DNA of 64,000 bases from an uncultured Clostridia bacterium (GTDB lineage: Bacteria; Bacillota; Clostridia; Oscillospirales; Ruminococcaceae), in NCBI GenBank assembly GCA_947626755.1, contig CANQTP010000004.1:34374-98373 (forward strand), read 5' to 3'. The notes beneath the pieces are model-generated. The model was not told the DNA's origin. It worked only from the letters and a program-made list of their open reading frames with translations, and did no database searches. The translations under genes were made by a program, and so were the position numbers. Positions 50,220-58,744 of this stretch are shown piece by piece. How positions within the stretch are numbered: the first letter of the stretch is position 1; every line of letters starts with the position of its first letter.

Positions 50220-51152
50220 TTGGAAATCTTAAAAAAAATCGTTACTAATAAATGGTTCATAATGCTTGTAAGTCTGCTGTGCGCCGCATATACGGCAGTT
50301 CTCTGCTACTTTGCGTATACAGTATTCTTTTACGAGATAGAATATATCGACAAGACAAAATTTGCAATAATCTACTCGGCAATTTCGCTGGCGGCGGGTC
50401 TGCTTTTCCTGTATACAAGAAGATCCTTCATAACCTGCATTATCAGCCTTGCAAATATGCTTGTGTTTTTCCCAACGCTGCTGCTTGACTGGGGGAATTG
50501 GCCATTACTTATCCCTGCGGCAATGGTAACGCTTTTCGGATTCTTCTGCTGCAAGATGAATGACACGCTGAAAACGGTTTTCGGAACAATATTCCTGCTG
50601 CTTTACATTCTGGGCGGGATAGTGTTCTTCCTGATAATGAACGTTTTCACGGTAACAACAGTGGACACGCTGCTGACTCCAAACGGCGGGATAGTTTCCG
50701 AATCGGGAAATTTCCGATGCTATGTTCTGGACGTGCAGAACAAGTCCACGGGAAAAGTAGCGGTATATGTCCAGCCTAACAAACTTGACAAGGATCTCGG
50801 ATATATACGTCTGAACACCACTATCAAGAAGCTTGTGAAGCAGGCTATCAAGGAGAACCGCGATGACGCGCTCCACTATGACGTCCACTGGGACAGTGAC
50901 GGCAAACTCTACATCAACGGCGAGGAATATTTTGACGAAGCGGACTTCCTCACCGAAAGCGACTCGGGAGAAACGACTTACAATTTCACCGATGATGTCT
51001 GGACGCACACTTATTTTGATGTGGATTACCCGATAGTAGAACTCATTGACACGATAACGCAGATCGTTTCGGAAAAACTTCTTTCTTCCGATGATAACGC
51101 GCTTACCGACACAAGCGAGACTGAAACTGTTACCACGGTAACAACAGAATAA
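50220..51152 (+). CDS. Membrane protein with extracytoplasmic domain, unknown function
   Basis: A 310-residue protein with four or five transmembrane helices in residues 10-150 (FIMLVSLLCAAYTAVLCYFAYTVFF, TVFGTIFLLLYILGGIVFFLIM). A soluble domain of about 110 residues (FRCYVLDVQNKSTGKVAVYVQPN ... LHYDVHWDSDGKLYINGEEYF) and a Thr/Glu-rich tail follow. The TTG at 50220 has AGGAG ten bases upstream; an ATG at 50199 is the alternative. A strong terminator follows. No family was recognised. Confidence 0.72.
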   Translation: MEILKKIVTNKWFIMLVSLLCAAYTAVLCYFAYTVFFYEIEYIDKTKFAIIYSAISLAAGLLFLYTRRSFITCIISLANMLVFFPTLLLDWGNWPLLIPAAMVTLFGFFCCKMNDTLKTVFGTIFLLLYILGGIVFFLIMNVFTVTTVDTLLTPNGGIVSESGNFRCYVLDVQNKSTGKVAVYVQPNKLDKDLGYIRLNTTIKKLVKQAIKENRDDALHYDVHWDSDGKLYINGEEYFDEADFLTESDSGETTYNFTDDVWTHTYFDVDYPIVELIDTITQIVSEKLLSSDDNALTDTSETETVTTVTTE

Positions 51153-51157
51153 AAGCC

Positions 51158-51195
51158 GATCGCTCCCTGCGGGTAATTGCAGGGAGCGATCTTTT
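51158..51195. terminator. Bidirectional intrinsic terminator
   Basis: A 13-base perfect stem (GATCGCTCCCTGC with its complement) with an 8-base loop is followed by TTTT on the plus strand and by TTTT on the minus strand side (AAAAGCC). It separates the convergent membrane protein and Nudix genes, and the Nudix stop codon lies in the T-run. Confidence 0.9.
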
Positions 51196-51601
51196 AATCG
51201 CGGATAGCTTTTTTTGCTTTATTGACGATGGTCTTATCGTTTTCATATGTCAGGACGGCAGCAGCGTGACCGATGTCCACCCATTTTATATCGGCAATTT
51301 CCTCCTCCTGCGGAGTGAGATTGTAATTGCGGGCTTTTGCGATGAAGTAAACAACTATCTTCTGGGTGTCTTTGCGGGGAAAATACTGGACAGTTTCGCG
51401 GAAAGTGGGGTCGATTATAACATCGACGCCTGTTTCCTCCATGATCTCGCGCTTAGCGGTCTCGACTTCCGTTTCGCCCTCTTCCACGTGTCCTTTTGGG
51501 AATGACCAGTGACCGCTGTTGATATGTTTTATGAGCAATATCTCGATATTGCCGTGATACCTGCGGTAGACGATCGCCCCGCAGGATTTCTCATGGGTCA
51601 T
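51194..51601 (-). CDS. Nudix hydrolase (MutT / Ap4A hydrolase type)
   Basis: A 135-residue Nudix hydrolase. The Nudix box GHVEEGETEVETAKREIMEETGV is complete. The start EKSCGAIVYRR and HWSFPKGH segments resemble bacterial bis(5'-nucleosyl)-tetraphosphatases, which clear Ap4A, but the substrate is not certain. AGGAAAGGA lies before the ATG. It has its own promoter. Confidence 0.9.
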   Translation of the reverse strand: MTHEKSCGAIVYRRYHGNIEILLIKHINSGHWSFPKGHVEEGETEVETAKREIMEETGVDVIIDPTFRETVQYFPRKDTQKIVVYFIAKARNYNLTPQEEEIADIKWVDIGHAAAVLTYENDKTIVNKAKKAIRD

Positions 51602-51667
51602 ATGTACATCGTTCCTTTCCTGATAATGGTATGATCGTTTCGGCTGCGATCATTTATACTTGATATA

Positions 51668-51696
51668 ATTATACCATAAAATTTTGCGTTTGTCTC
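51668..51696 (-). promoter_or_regulatory. Promoter of the Nudix gene
   Basis: On the minus strand TATAAT is perfect and preceded by TATGG. The -35 GAGACA, 17 bases upstream, matches consensus at four of six positions. The start is about 60 bases before the ATG. Confidence 0.6.
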
Positions 51697-51717
51697 GCTT
51701 TTTTTTAAATTTTTTTC

Positions 51718-52042
51718 AGCAGGCAAGGCTGTAGCCTTGACGCGTGCAGGCAAAGTTATGTTATCTTCCGTGTGTGCCTGCCGTGCATTAAGCAAGGCTG
51801 AGCCTTGCAACAGAGTTGAGAGTTAAGAGTTGAGAGCAGGCTGAGCCTGCACGCCTACAGGCAAAGTTATGTTATCTTCTGTGTGTGACTGCCGTGAGGT
51901 AATTTAAAGTTAAATCTACAAAAAATTGAGAGCCAAGATATAGACGTTCCCGTCAGTATCTCAACTCTCAACTTTCAACTCTCAACTCTTAATGCTTAAC
52001 TCTCAACTCTTAATGCTTAACTCTCAACTCTTAACGCTTAAC
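51718..52042. repeat. Family B repeat cluster with variant hairpins and 21-base tandem copies
   Basis: This gap between the Nudix promoter and fabD holds only repeat DNA. It contains two successive hairpin modules with different tips (GCAAGGCTGAGCCTTGC and GCAGGCTGAGCCTGC) and GTTGAGAG/CTCAAC arms. Three tandem copies of a 21-base unit (TCTCAACTCTTAATGCTTAA plus C) lie at 51980-52042. The last copy supplies the fabD stop codon. Confidence 0.88.
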
Positions 52043-52967
52043 TCTCAAAACTTTCCAAAAGTTTTGAAAGAGTTTTTGCGTTTTCAACGTTTAAGGCGTT
52101 TACGCCTTTTAAGGTCTTTTTAACCAGTCCCGTGAGGACTTTGTTAGGTCCGAGTTCTATGAAATTTTCATAGCCCGCCGCCTGCATTTTCGCAAGCTCG
52201 GAGGTGAATTTTACAGGCGAAACTATATGCTTTGCAAGCTTTTCGGGCATATTGTCAAAATCCGTCTGCTCGCCGCCTATGAGATTGGAGTAAAATGTGA
52301 CATTCGGCTTGTTGAATGTTATATCCATGCTTTTGAGAGCGGCTTCAAACTCGTCCGCCGCGGACTGCATCAGCTTTGAGTGGAATGCCGCGCTTACGCC
52401 TAATTTCACGGCTTTCGCCCCCATTTCGGAAAACTTCGCCGCCGCCTTTTCCGCTGCGGAAGTTTCTCCTGCAATTACCGTCTGTGCGGCGGAGTTGTAG
52501 TTCACAGGAACTACATACCCGTCAATTCCCGCGCAGACTTCTTCTATTTCTGCGGCTGTCTTTCCGAGGATCGCATACATTGCCCCGGGATTGCTCTCTG
52601 CGGCTTTCTGCATGGCTTCCGCACGGGCTTTTATTACCCTGAACCCGTCCTCAAAGGAAAGTACTCCCGAAGCGACCATGGCGGCATATTCACCTAACGA
52701 ATGTCCCGCAACGGCGGAGAACTCTACGCCGTTTATCTTCATGGTTTCAAGTGCCACAAGGGAAGTTGCCATTATTGCAGGCTGGGAATATATGGTTTTT
52801 GCTAATTCCTCTTCGGAGGAATCGTTTATTTTTGATTCAAGGTCAAACCCGAGGATCCCGCTTGCCCGCTTGTAAATGTCTATCTGCGGATATTTTTCGC
52901 AAAGCTCCTTTCCCATGCCTATGTACTGGGAACCCTGTCCCGCGAATAAAAATACAGTTTTTGACAT
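52038..52967 (-). CDS. fabD: Malonyl-CoA:ACP transacylase
   Basis: FabD loads malonate onto ACP. From the ATG at 52967 (AAAGGAAA upstream) the 309-residue protein has FLFAGQGSQYIGMGKEL, the nucleophile Ser in AGHSLGEYAA, the Arg in VIKARAEAM and the catalytic His in AAFHSKLM. It is divergent from fabH, whereas most Clostridia have fabD inside the operon. Its last residues and stop come from a family B repeat. Confidence 0.96.
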   Translation of the reverse strand: MSKTVFLFAGQGSQYIGMGKELCEKYPQIDIYKRASGILGFDLESKINDSSEEELAKTIYSQPAIMATSLVALETMKINGVEFSAVAGHSLGEYAAMVASGVLSFEDGFRVIKARAEAMQKAAESNPGAMYAILGKTAAEIEEVCAGIDGYVVPVNYNSAAQTVIAGETSAAEKAAAKFSEMGAKAVKLGVSAAFHSKLMQSAADEFEAALKSMDITFNKPNVTFYSNLIGGEQTDFDNMPEKLAKHIVSPVKFTSELAKMQAAGYENFIELGPNKVLTGLVKKTLKGVNALNVENAKTLSKLLESFES

Positions 52968-53027
52968 ATTTTCTTTTCCTTTCAGAATAATTTTTTGCCG
53001 CAAAAAAATTTTATTGCCCGAAAAGCG

Positions 53028-53056
53028 TTGACAATCGCCCAGAAAAATATTACAAT
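53028..53056 (+). promoter_or_regulatory. Promoter of the fabH operon
   Basis: TTGACA and TACAAT are separated by 17 bases. A leader of about 98 AT-rich bases with small dyads (TATATTAATAATATA) follows before fabH. No FapR or FabT site of the known consensus was recognised. Confidence 0.8.
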
Positions 53057-53160
53057 AGAAGTATATAATGTTTTTTTACGGCACTATATTAATAATATAC
53101 CATATATAATGCAAAATTTCAAGCGAAAATTTCATAAAAAGGATATAGGAGGTCAGGGAT

Positions 53161-54156
53161 TTGTTCGGAATAGAGATACTTGGCACGGGCGCATATACGC
53201 CGCCGCTGAGAATAACCAATGACGATCTTGCAAAAGTCGTGGACACCAATGACGAGTGGATATCTTCGCGCACGGGAATAAAAGCCAGACGTTACACCGA
53301 CGGCGAGACCACATGGCGAATGGGCGCGGAAGCTTCGGAAGAAGCTCTGAAAAACGCGGGCATAAAAGGCTCGGAACTGGGGCTTATAATTACAGCAACC
53401 ATTACAAGCGATTTCTCCACACCGTCAACAGCCTGCGTGATACAGCAGGCGCTTGGCGCGGAAAATGCCGCCGCTTACGACCTGAACGCCGCCTGCTCGG
53501 GGTTCGTGTATGGGATAGACGCGGCAAAACGCTATCTACAGACAGATCCCGACCTGAAATACGTTCTTGTGGTCTCCAGCGAAAGACTTACCAAGATAAC
53601 CGACTATTCCGACCGCTCTTCCTGCATACTTTTCGGGGACGGCGCCGCCGCTGCGGTCATAACGCGTTCGGAAAAGTTGTTCACAAGCTACATCGGCGCG
53701 GACGGCAAAGGGGCAAAGTTCCTATACTCAAAGGCGCACAAAGTTCTCCACCCCTTCAGGACTTCCGACAAGGACGAAATTGAAACAGGGGATTTCGCGG
53801 GCGGAGGATACTTCCTTTTCCAAGACGGCAAGGAAGTGTACAAGTTCGCCACAAAAGCCCTGCCAATTGCCGCTCGGAAAGCCGCCGAAAAGATAGATTT
53901 CGACCTGAACGGCATAGACTGGTATGTTCCCCATCAGGCAAATATCCGCATAATAGAAACAGCCGCCAAGAATCTCGGCGTTTCAATGGATAAATTCATT
54001 GTGAACATAGCGGAACACGGCAACACTTCCAGCGCGTCAATTCCGACAGCGCTTCACGAAGCCATAACCGAGGGGAAGATAAAGCGGGGGCAGAAACTCT
54101 GCCTTGTAGGATTCGGCGCGGGGCTTACCATGGGCGCGGTAATTTTAGAATACTAA
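53161..54156 (+). CDS. fabH: Beta-ketoacyl-ACP synthase III
   Basis: FabH starts fatty-acid chains from acyl-CoA and malonyl-ACP. The 331-residue protein has the catalytic triad Cys (in LNAACSGFVYG), His (VPHQANIRI) and Asn (EHGNTSSASIP). The start is TTG directly spaced after a perfect AGGAGGTC. It is the first gene of the fatty-acid operon. Confidence 0.97.
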   Translation: MFGIEILGTGAYTPPLRITNDDLAKVVDTNDEWISSRTGIKARRYTDGETTWRMGAEASEEALKNAGIKGSELGLIITATITSDFSTPSTACVIQQALGAENAAAYDLNAACSGFVYGIDAAKRYLQTDPDLKYVLVVSSERLTKITDYSDRSSCILFGDGAAAAVITRSEKLFTSYIGADGKGAKFLYSKAHKVLHPFRTSDKDEIETGDFAGGGYFLFQDGKEVYKFATKALPIAARKAAEKIDFDLNGIDWYVPHQANIRIIETAAKNLGVSMDKFIVNIAEHGNTSSASIPTALHEAITEGKIKRGQKLCLVGFGAGLTMGAVILEY

Positions 54157-54175
54157 ACGAAAGGAATTATTTTAT

Positions 54176-54913
54176 ATGGCAAAAACGGCTGTAATAACAG
54201 GTTCTTCAAGAGGCATAGGCGCGGCTATCGCTCTCCGTCTTGCCAAGGACGGCTGTAATATCGCCCTGAACGACCTTAACGAGGGTATGTTTGAAAACAA
54301 CACCATTCTGGACGAAATCCGCGGTCTCGGCGTTGAAGCAGAGATATTCTGCGCGGACGTTTCAAAATACGATCAGTGCGAAACCATGGTGAAAGCCGTA
54401 AAGGAGCGTTTCGGAACTATCGACATTCTTATAAACAATGCGGGAATAACCCGTGACGGACTTATGGCAAGAATGCCCGAGGAACAGTATGACATGGTAA
54501 TTGCCGTAAATCAGAAAAGCGTTTTCAACATGATGAAGCTTGCGGGGAATGTCATGATCCGTCAGAAACAAGGACGGATAGTAAATCTTGCTTCCGTTGC
54601 GGGTCTGTACGGAAACCCGGGGCAGATAAACTATTCCGCTTCCAAGGCGGCAATTATCGGCATGACAAAGACCGCAGCAAAAGAACTGGGGTCGCGGAAC
54701 ATCAACGTAAACGCCGTTGCTCCGGGATTTATCCAAACTCCCATGACAGACAAGCTTACCGACGAGCAGAAAGCTAAAATGCTTGAAGCTATCGCCATGA
54801 AGCGTTACGGCACGGTGGACGAAATAGCGGGAGTCGTTTCTTTCCTCTGCTCGGAGGATTCCTCCTACGTTACGGGACAGACTATCGAGATCTCCGGCGG
54901 ACTTTCAATGTAA
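54176..54913 (+). CDS. fabG: 3-oxoacyl-ACP reductase
   Basis: FabG reduces 3-ketoacyl-ACP with NADPH. The 245-residue short-chain dehydrogenase has the cofactor motif TGSSRGIGAAIA, NNAGITRD, the active Ser (VNLASVAG) and Tyr/Lys pair (NYSASKAAI). It lies 19 bases after fabH. Confidence 0.97.
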   Translation: MAKTAVITGSSRGIGAAIALRLAKDGCNIALNDLNEGMFENNTILDEIRGLGVEAEIFCADVSKYDQCETMVKAVKERFGTIDILINNAGITRDGLMARMPEEQYDMVIAVNQKSVFNMMKLAGNVMIRQKQGRIVNLASVAGLYGNPGQINYSASKAAIIGMTKTAAKELGSRNINVNAVAPGFIQTPMTDKLTDEQKAKMLEAIAMKRYGTVDEIAGVVSFLCSEDSSYVTGQTIEISGGLSM

Positions 54914-54931
54914 AAGAAAGGATCATTCTAT

Positions 54932-56170
54932 ATGAAAAGAGTAGTTATTACGGGCATGGGAGTGGTTTCACCCATAGGAAACACTCTTGACGCCCTCTGG
55001 GACAGCCTGAAAGCAGGCAGACACGGTTTCGATTATGTAAACGATATTACCGGGGACGATTTTGACGTTAAGATCGCCGCCCGTTCAAAGGATTTTTCCT
55101 GCGATAAATATATCGACAAGAAAGAAGCACGCAGAATGGACAGATTCACGCAGTTTTCCGTAACTGCGGCTATGGACGCTCTCGAGGACTGCGGCACGGA
55201 TTTCAAAGACCTTGACCCGTTCCGCGCGGGAGTTATCTTCGGCGTGGGAATAGGCGGACTGAACCTCACTTTGCAGGAACACGAAAAGTTCCTTGAAAAA
55301 GGCGCAGACCGCATTTCGGTATTCTATGTTCCGATGATGATAGGAAACATGGCGGCGGGAACTATCGCCATGCGCACGGGCTTCAAAGGCGACAATTTCT
55401 GCACCACAACGGCTTGTTCCTCGGCGGCGCACGCCATCGGCGAAGCGTTCCGCAAGATAAAGGACGGCTATCTTGATGTCTGCATTGCGGGCGGCGCGGA
55501 ATCCTGTGTGGGAAAATTCGCGCTTGCGGGATTCAACAACATGAAAGCACTTACCCGTTCGGACGATCTTGAAAGATGTTCCATACCCTTTGACGCGGAG
55601 CGGAACGGTTTCGTTCTGGGCGAAGGCTGCGGCGCGCTCGTTCTCGAAGAACTTGAACACGCAAAAGCGCGGGGTGCGAAGATCTATGCGGAAATTGCAG
55701 GTTACGGCGCAACAGGCGACGCTTACCACATGACAAGTCCGTCTCCCGAAGGCGATGCGGCGGCGAAAGGCATGATAAATGCTTACACCGAAGCGGGTCT
55801 GAAAGCCGAGGACATCGACTACATCAACGCTCACGGAACTTCAACGGGTCTGAATGACAAGTACGAGACAATAGCTGTCAAAAAGGCTCTTGGCGAGGAA
55901 AAAGCGCACAAAGTTGCAATAAATTCCACAAAGTCCATGACAGGACATCTTTTAGGCGCGGCGGGAGCTGTGGAAGCAATAGTTACCGCACTTTCCGTCA
56001 AGAACGACTATGTTCACGTTACAAGAGGATATAAAGTTCCCGACCCTGAATGCGATCTTGACTACTGCACCGAGGGCGGACGGGAAATGACCGTAAATGC
56101 CGCGCTTTCCAACAGCCTTGGTTTCGGCGGACACAATGCCACGCTTTGCATTGTAAAATACAAAGACTGA
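54932..56170 (+). CDS. fabF: Beta-ketoacyl-ACP synthase II
   Basis: FabF elongates acyl-ACP with malonyl-ACP. The 412-residue protein has the Cys-His-His triad: Cys in TTACSSAAHA, His in INAHGTSTG and His in KSMTGHLLGAAG. It is followed by accB after 18 bases. Confidence 0.97.
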   Translation: MKRVVITGMGVVSPIGNTLDALWDSLKAGRHGFDYVNDITGDDFDVKIAARSKDFSCDKYIDKKEARRMDRFTQFSVTAAMDALEDCGTDFKDLDPFRAGVIFGVGIGGLNLTLQEHEKFLEKGADRISVFYVPMMIGNMAAGTIAMRTGFKGDNFCTTTACSSAAHAIGEAFRKIKDGYLDVCIAGGAESCVGKFALAGFNNMKALTRSDDLERCSIPFDAERNGFVLGEGCGALVLEELEHAKARGAKIYAEIAGYGATGDAYHMTSPSPEGDAAAKGMINAYTEAGLKAEDIDYINAHGTSTGLNDKYETIAVKKALGEEKAHKVAINSTKSMTGHLLGAAGAVEAIVTALSVKNDYVHVTRGYKVPDPECDLDYCTEGGREMTVNAALSNSLGFGGHNATLCIVKYKD

Positions 56171-56188
56171 TCTTCGGAGGGAATTATT

Positions 56189-56653
56189 ATGAGCAGTAAA
56201 ATTTTCGGCATAGAGTTTGACACCATTTCCAAGCTTGCGGACATGGTAAAAGAAAAGGATCTGGGGGAAATAACCCTTGCCTGCGGTGATGACATGATAA
56301 CCATTAAAGGCAAAAAATTCCCGCCAATGCCGCCTATGGGAATGCCCGTTCCGCCTGCGGAAACCGTTCCGACAGCTGCGGAAGCTCCCGCCAAACCCGC
56401 GGCGAAAGCAGTTCCCTCGGGAAATGTTGTAAAAGCGCCCATAGTGGGAACGTTCTACGCGGCTTCCGCCCCCGACAAGCCGCCGTTTGTAACGGTAGGA
56501 CAGCAGGTCAAGAAGGGTGATGTTCTGATGATAATCGAGTCCATGAAGCTTATGAACGAGATCCAGAGCGATTTTGACGGAATTGTAGCAGAAATTTTCG
56601 TACAGAACGGCGATGCGGTAGAATACGATCAGCCGATAATGATAATCCGATAA
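56189..56653 (+). CDS. accB: Biotin carboxyl carrier protein of acetyl-CoA carboxylase
   Basis: AccB carries biotin between the AccC and AccDA activities. The 154-residue protein has a variable N-terminus, a Pro/Ala-rich linker (about 50-80) and the biotinyl domain with the modified Lys in ESMKLMNEI. It has the Pro-rich thumb region seen in bacterial BCCP (VGTFYAASAPDKPPFV). Confidence 0.96.
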   Translation: MSSKIFGIEFDTISKLADMVKEKDLGEITLACGDDMITIKGKKFPPMPPMGMPVPPAETVPTAAEAPAKPAAKAVPSGNVVKAPIVGTFYAASAPDKPPFVTVGQQVKKGDVLMIIESMKLMNEIQSDFDGIVAEIFVQNGDAVEYDQPIMIIR

Positions 56654-56665
56654 GGGGGAATTTTC

Positions 56666-57094
56666 ATGGCTTTAATGGACAAAGAACAGATAAAGGAGAT
56701 AATTCCCCACCGCGATCCGTTCCTGCTGATAGACACCATTGAGGAAATGGAAGCAGGCAAGCGTGTCGTTGCCACAAAATATATGTCTCCCGACGAATTC
56801 TGGTTCAAGGGGCATTTCCCCGACTATCCTGTAGTTCCGGGGGTGCTTATGCTGGAAATGTGCGCACAGGCAGGAGCGGTAGCAATGCTTTCCCTGCCTG
56901 AAAACAAGGGGAAGATCGGCTTTTTCGGCGGAGTAAAAGAGGCGAAATTCCGCCGTCAGGTAGTTCCGGGCGACACTCTCCGCATAGAAGTTGAGATAAT
57001 CAAAGTGAAAGGTCCCGTAGGCGTCGGAAAGGCGCTTGCCACGGTAAACGGAGAAAAAGCCGTTTCTGCCGAGATCTCTTTTGCTATTAAGTAA
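56666..57094 (+). CDS. fabZ: 3-hydroxyacyl-ACP dehydratase
   Basis: FabZ dehydrates 3-hydroxyacyl-ACP. The 142-residue hot-dog-fold protein has IIPHRDPFLLIDTI, the catalytic His in FKGHFPDYPVVPGVLMLE and the Glu/Gln region EMCAQAGAV. TAAGGGGG precedes the ATG. A family B repeat follows it within the operon. Confidence 0.96.
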   Translation: MALMDKEQIKEIIPHRDPFLLIDTIEEMEAGKRVVATKYMSPDEFWFKGHFPDYPVVPGVLMLEMCAQAGAVAMLSLPENKGKIGFFGGVKEAKFRRQVVPGDTLRIEVEIIKVKGPVGVGKALATVNGEKAVSAEISFAIK

Positions 57095-57100
57095 ACTGTT

Positions 57101-57268
57101 TTAAGAGTTGAGGCGGGGAAGCCCCCGCCGGCATTCAGGCATAATTTAGTGATTTCTAACTTAAATATACCGTGCATAAAGTAAAGTTATATCTGCAAAA
57201 GCATTAAATGCAGAAATAAAAATGTTTCTGCAATATCTCAACTCTCAACTCTTAACTCTCAACTCTGT
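57101..57268. repeat. Family B repeat inside the fatty-acid operon
   Basis: This copy between fabZ and accC has GTTGAG/CTCAAC arms and the AT-rich middle shared with the other copies. Its hairpin tip is GGCGGGGAAGCCCCCGCC, fully self-complementary but different in sequence from the GCAGGCTGAGCCTGC of other copies. Confidence 0.87.
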
Positions 57269-57293
57269 AAGTAATAAAGGGTGAATTTATATA

Positions 57294-58637
57294 ATGTTTA
57301 AAAAGGTTCTTATTGCCAATCGCGGCGAGATCGCCGTAAGAGTTATCAGAGCGTGCCGTGAACTGGGACTGAAAACCGTGGCGGTGTTTTCCACTGCCGA
57401 CAGAACGGCACTTCACGCGCAGATCGCCGACGAATCCGTCTGCATAGGCGGTCCTGCCACAAAGGACAGCTATCTTAACGAACAGGCTATTATCGCGGCT
57501 TGCGAAATTACGGGCGCGGACGCCGTTCACCCCGGTTTCGGATTTCTTTCGGAAAATGCGTCCTTTGCCCGCAACTGCGGGAAGTGCGGCATCACGTTCA
57601 TAGGTCCGTCTCCCGAATCCATTGAAATGCTGGGCGACAAAGCCGCCGCAAAAGCTGCTATGAAAAAAGCGGGCGTGCCTGTCATTCCCGGAAGTGACGG
57701 CGAGATCAAATCCATAGACGATGCTCACGCTGTTGCCGAGGAAATAGGCTATCCCGTTATGGTAAAAGCTTCCGCAGGCGGCGGCGGACGGGGTATCCGT
57801 CTTGTGGGATCCCCCGATGATCTGGAAGCGCAGATCACCGCGGCAAAGCAGGAAGCACTGAATTTTTTCGGCGACGACAGCATATACATTGAGAAATTTA
57901 TTTTAAACCCAAAACACATAGAGTTCCAGATACTTGCGGACACTCACGGGAATGTGATACATCTGGGCGAGCGCGACTGTTCCATGCAGCGGAGAAATCA
58001 GAAAGTCCTTGAAGAAAGTCCCTCAACCATAATGACACCCGTTCTCCGCGAGAAAATGGGCAAGGCGGCTGTAGCGGCTGCAAAAGTCTGCGGCTATTAC
58101 AATGCGGGAACTATCGAGTTCCTTGTGGACGACAAGCAGAATTTCTATTTTATGGAAATGAACACGCGTATTCAGGTGGAACACCCAATTACCGAATTTG
58201 TGACGGGAGTCGATCTTGTAAAGGCGCAGCTGAAGATCGCGGCGGGTAAGGAACTTCCCTATTCGCAGGAGGACATCAAGCTGCGGGGACATTCCATTGA
58301 GTGCCGTATAAACGCGGAAAATCCCGATCTGAATTTCCGTCCCAGTCCCGGCAGGATAAATGCTCTGCACATTCCGGGCGGTCCGGGAATACGCATTGAC
58401 AGTTCCGCATATCAGGGATATACCATTACTCCCTATTATGACAGCATGATAGCAAAACTTATAGTTTACGCTCCCACCCGCGAAGAAGCAATTGCGAAAA
58501 TGAAATGGGCGCTTGCGGAGTTCATTGTTGAGGGCGTGGACACCAACATAGACTTCCAGTTATCACTTATCCGCGACCCTGTTTTCGAGTCGGGAAAGTA
58601 TGATATAGGATACCTTGGAAGAAAGACCAATGCGTAA
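57294..58637 (+). CDS. accC: Biotin carboxylase of acetyl-CoA carboxylase
   Basis: AccC carboxylates biotin on AccB with ATP. The 447-residue protein has the ATP-grasp motifs KASAGGGGRGIRLV, ERDCSMQRRNQKVLEESPS, FYFMEMNTRIQVEHPITE and RINAE. The final Asn-Ala and stop codon (AATGCGTAA) are the first nine bases of a family A repeat, so the C-terminus appears to be set by the repeat. Confidence 0.97.
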   Translation: MFKKVLIANRGEIAVRVIRACRELGLKTVAVFSTADRTALHAQIADESVCIGGPATKDSYLNEQAIIAACEITGADAVHPGFGFLSENASFARNCGKCGITFIGPSPESIEMLGDKAAAKAAMKKAGVPVIPGSDGEIKSIDDAHAVAEEIGYPVMVKASAGGGGRGIRLVGSPDDLEAQITAAKQEALNFFGDDSIYIEKFILNPKHIEFQILADTHGNVIHLGERDCSMQRRNQKVLEESPSTIMTPVLREKMGKAAVAAAKVCGYYNAGTIEFLVDDKQNFYFMEMNTRIQVEHPITEFVTGVDLVKAQLKIAAGKELPYSQEDIKLRGHSIECRINAENPDLNFRPSPGRINALHIPGGPGIRIDSSAYQGYTITPYYDSMIAKLIVYAPTREEAIAKMKWALAEFIVEGVDTNIDFQLSLIRDPVFESGKYDIGYLGRKTNA

Positions 58638-58726
58638 TGCTTAATGCGTAATTCGTAATTGACGGCTTACTGCTTTATTGTAATATTAATTATAATTACG
58701 CATTACGCATTACGAATTACGAATTG
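58629..58726. repeat. Family A inverted repeat after accC
   Basis: AATGCGTAATGCTTAATGCG on the left and ATTACGCATTACGCATTACG on the right surround a 40-base AT-rich centre. The left edge overlaps the accC stop codon. This is a copy on a plus-strand gene; it is again at the 3' end. Confidence 0.88.
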
Positions 58727-58744
58727 ATCCGTGGGGGTGTAGAT

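Noticed and set aside
52968..53060. Divergent promoter for fabD
   Set aside because: The best minus-strand hexamer pair has a 15-base spacer and a weak -10, so no promoter was assigned.
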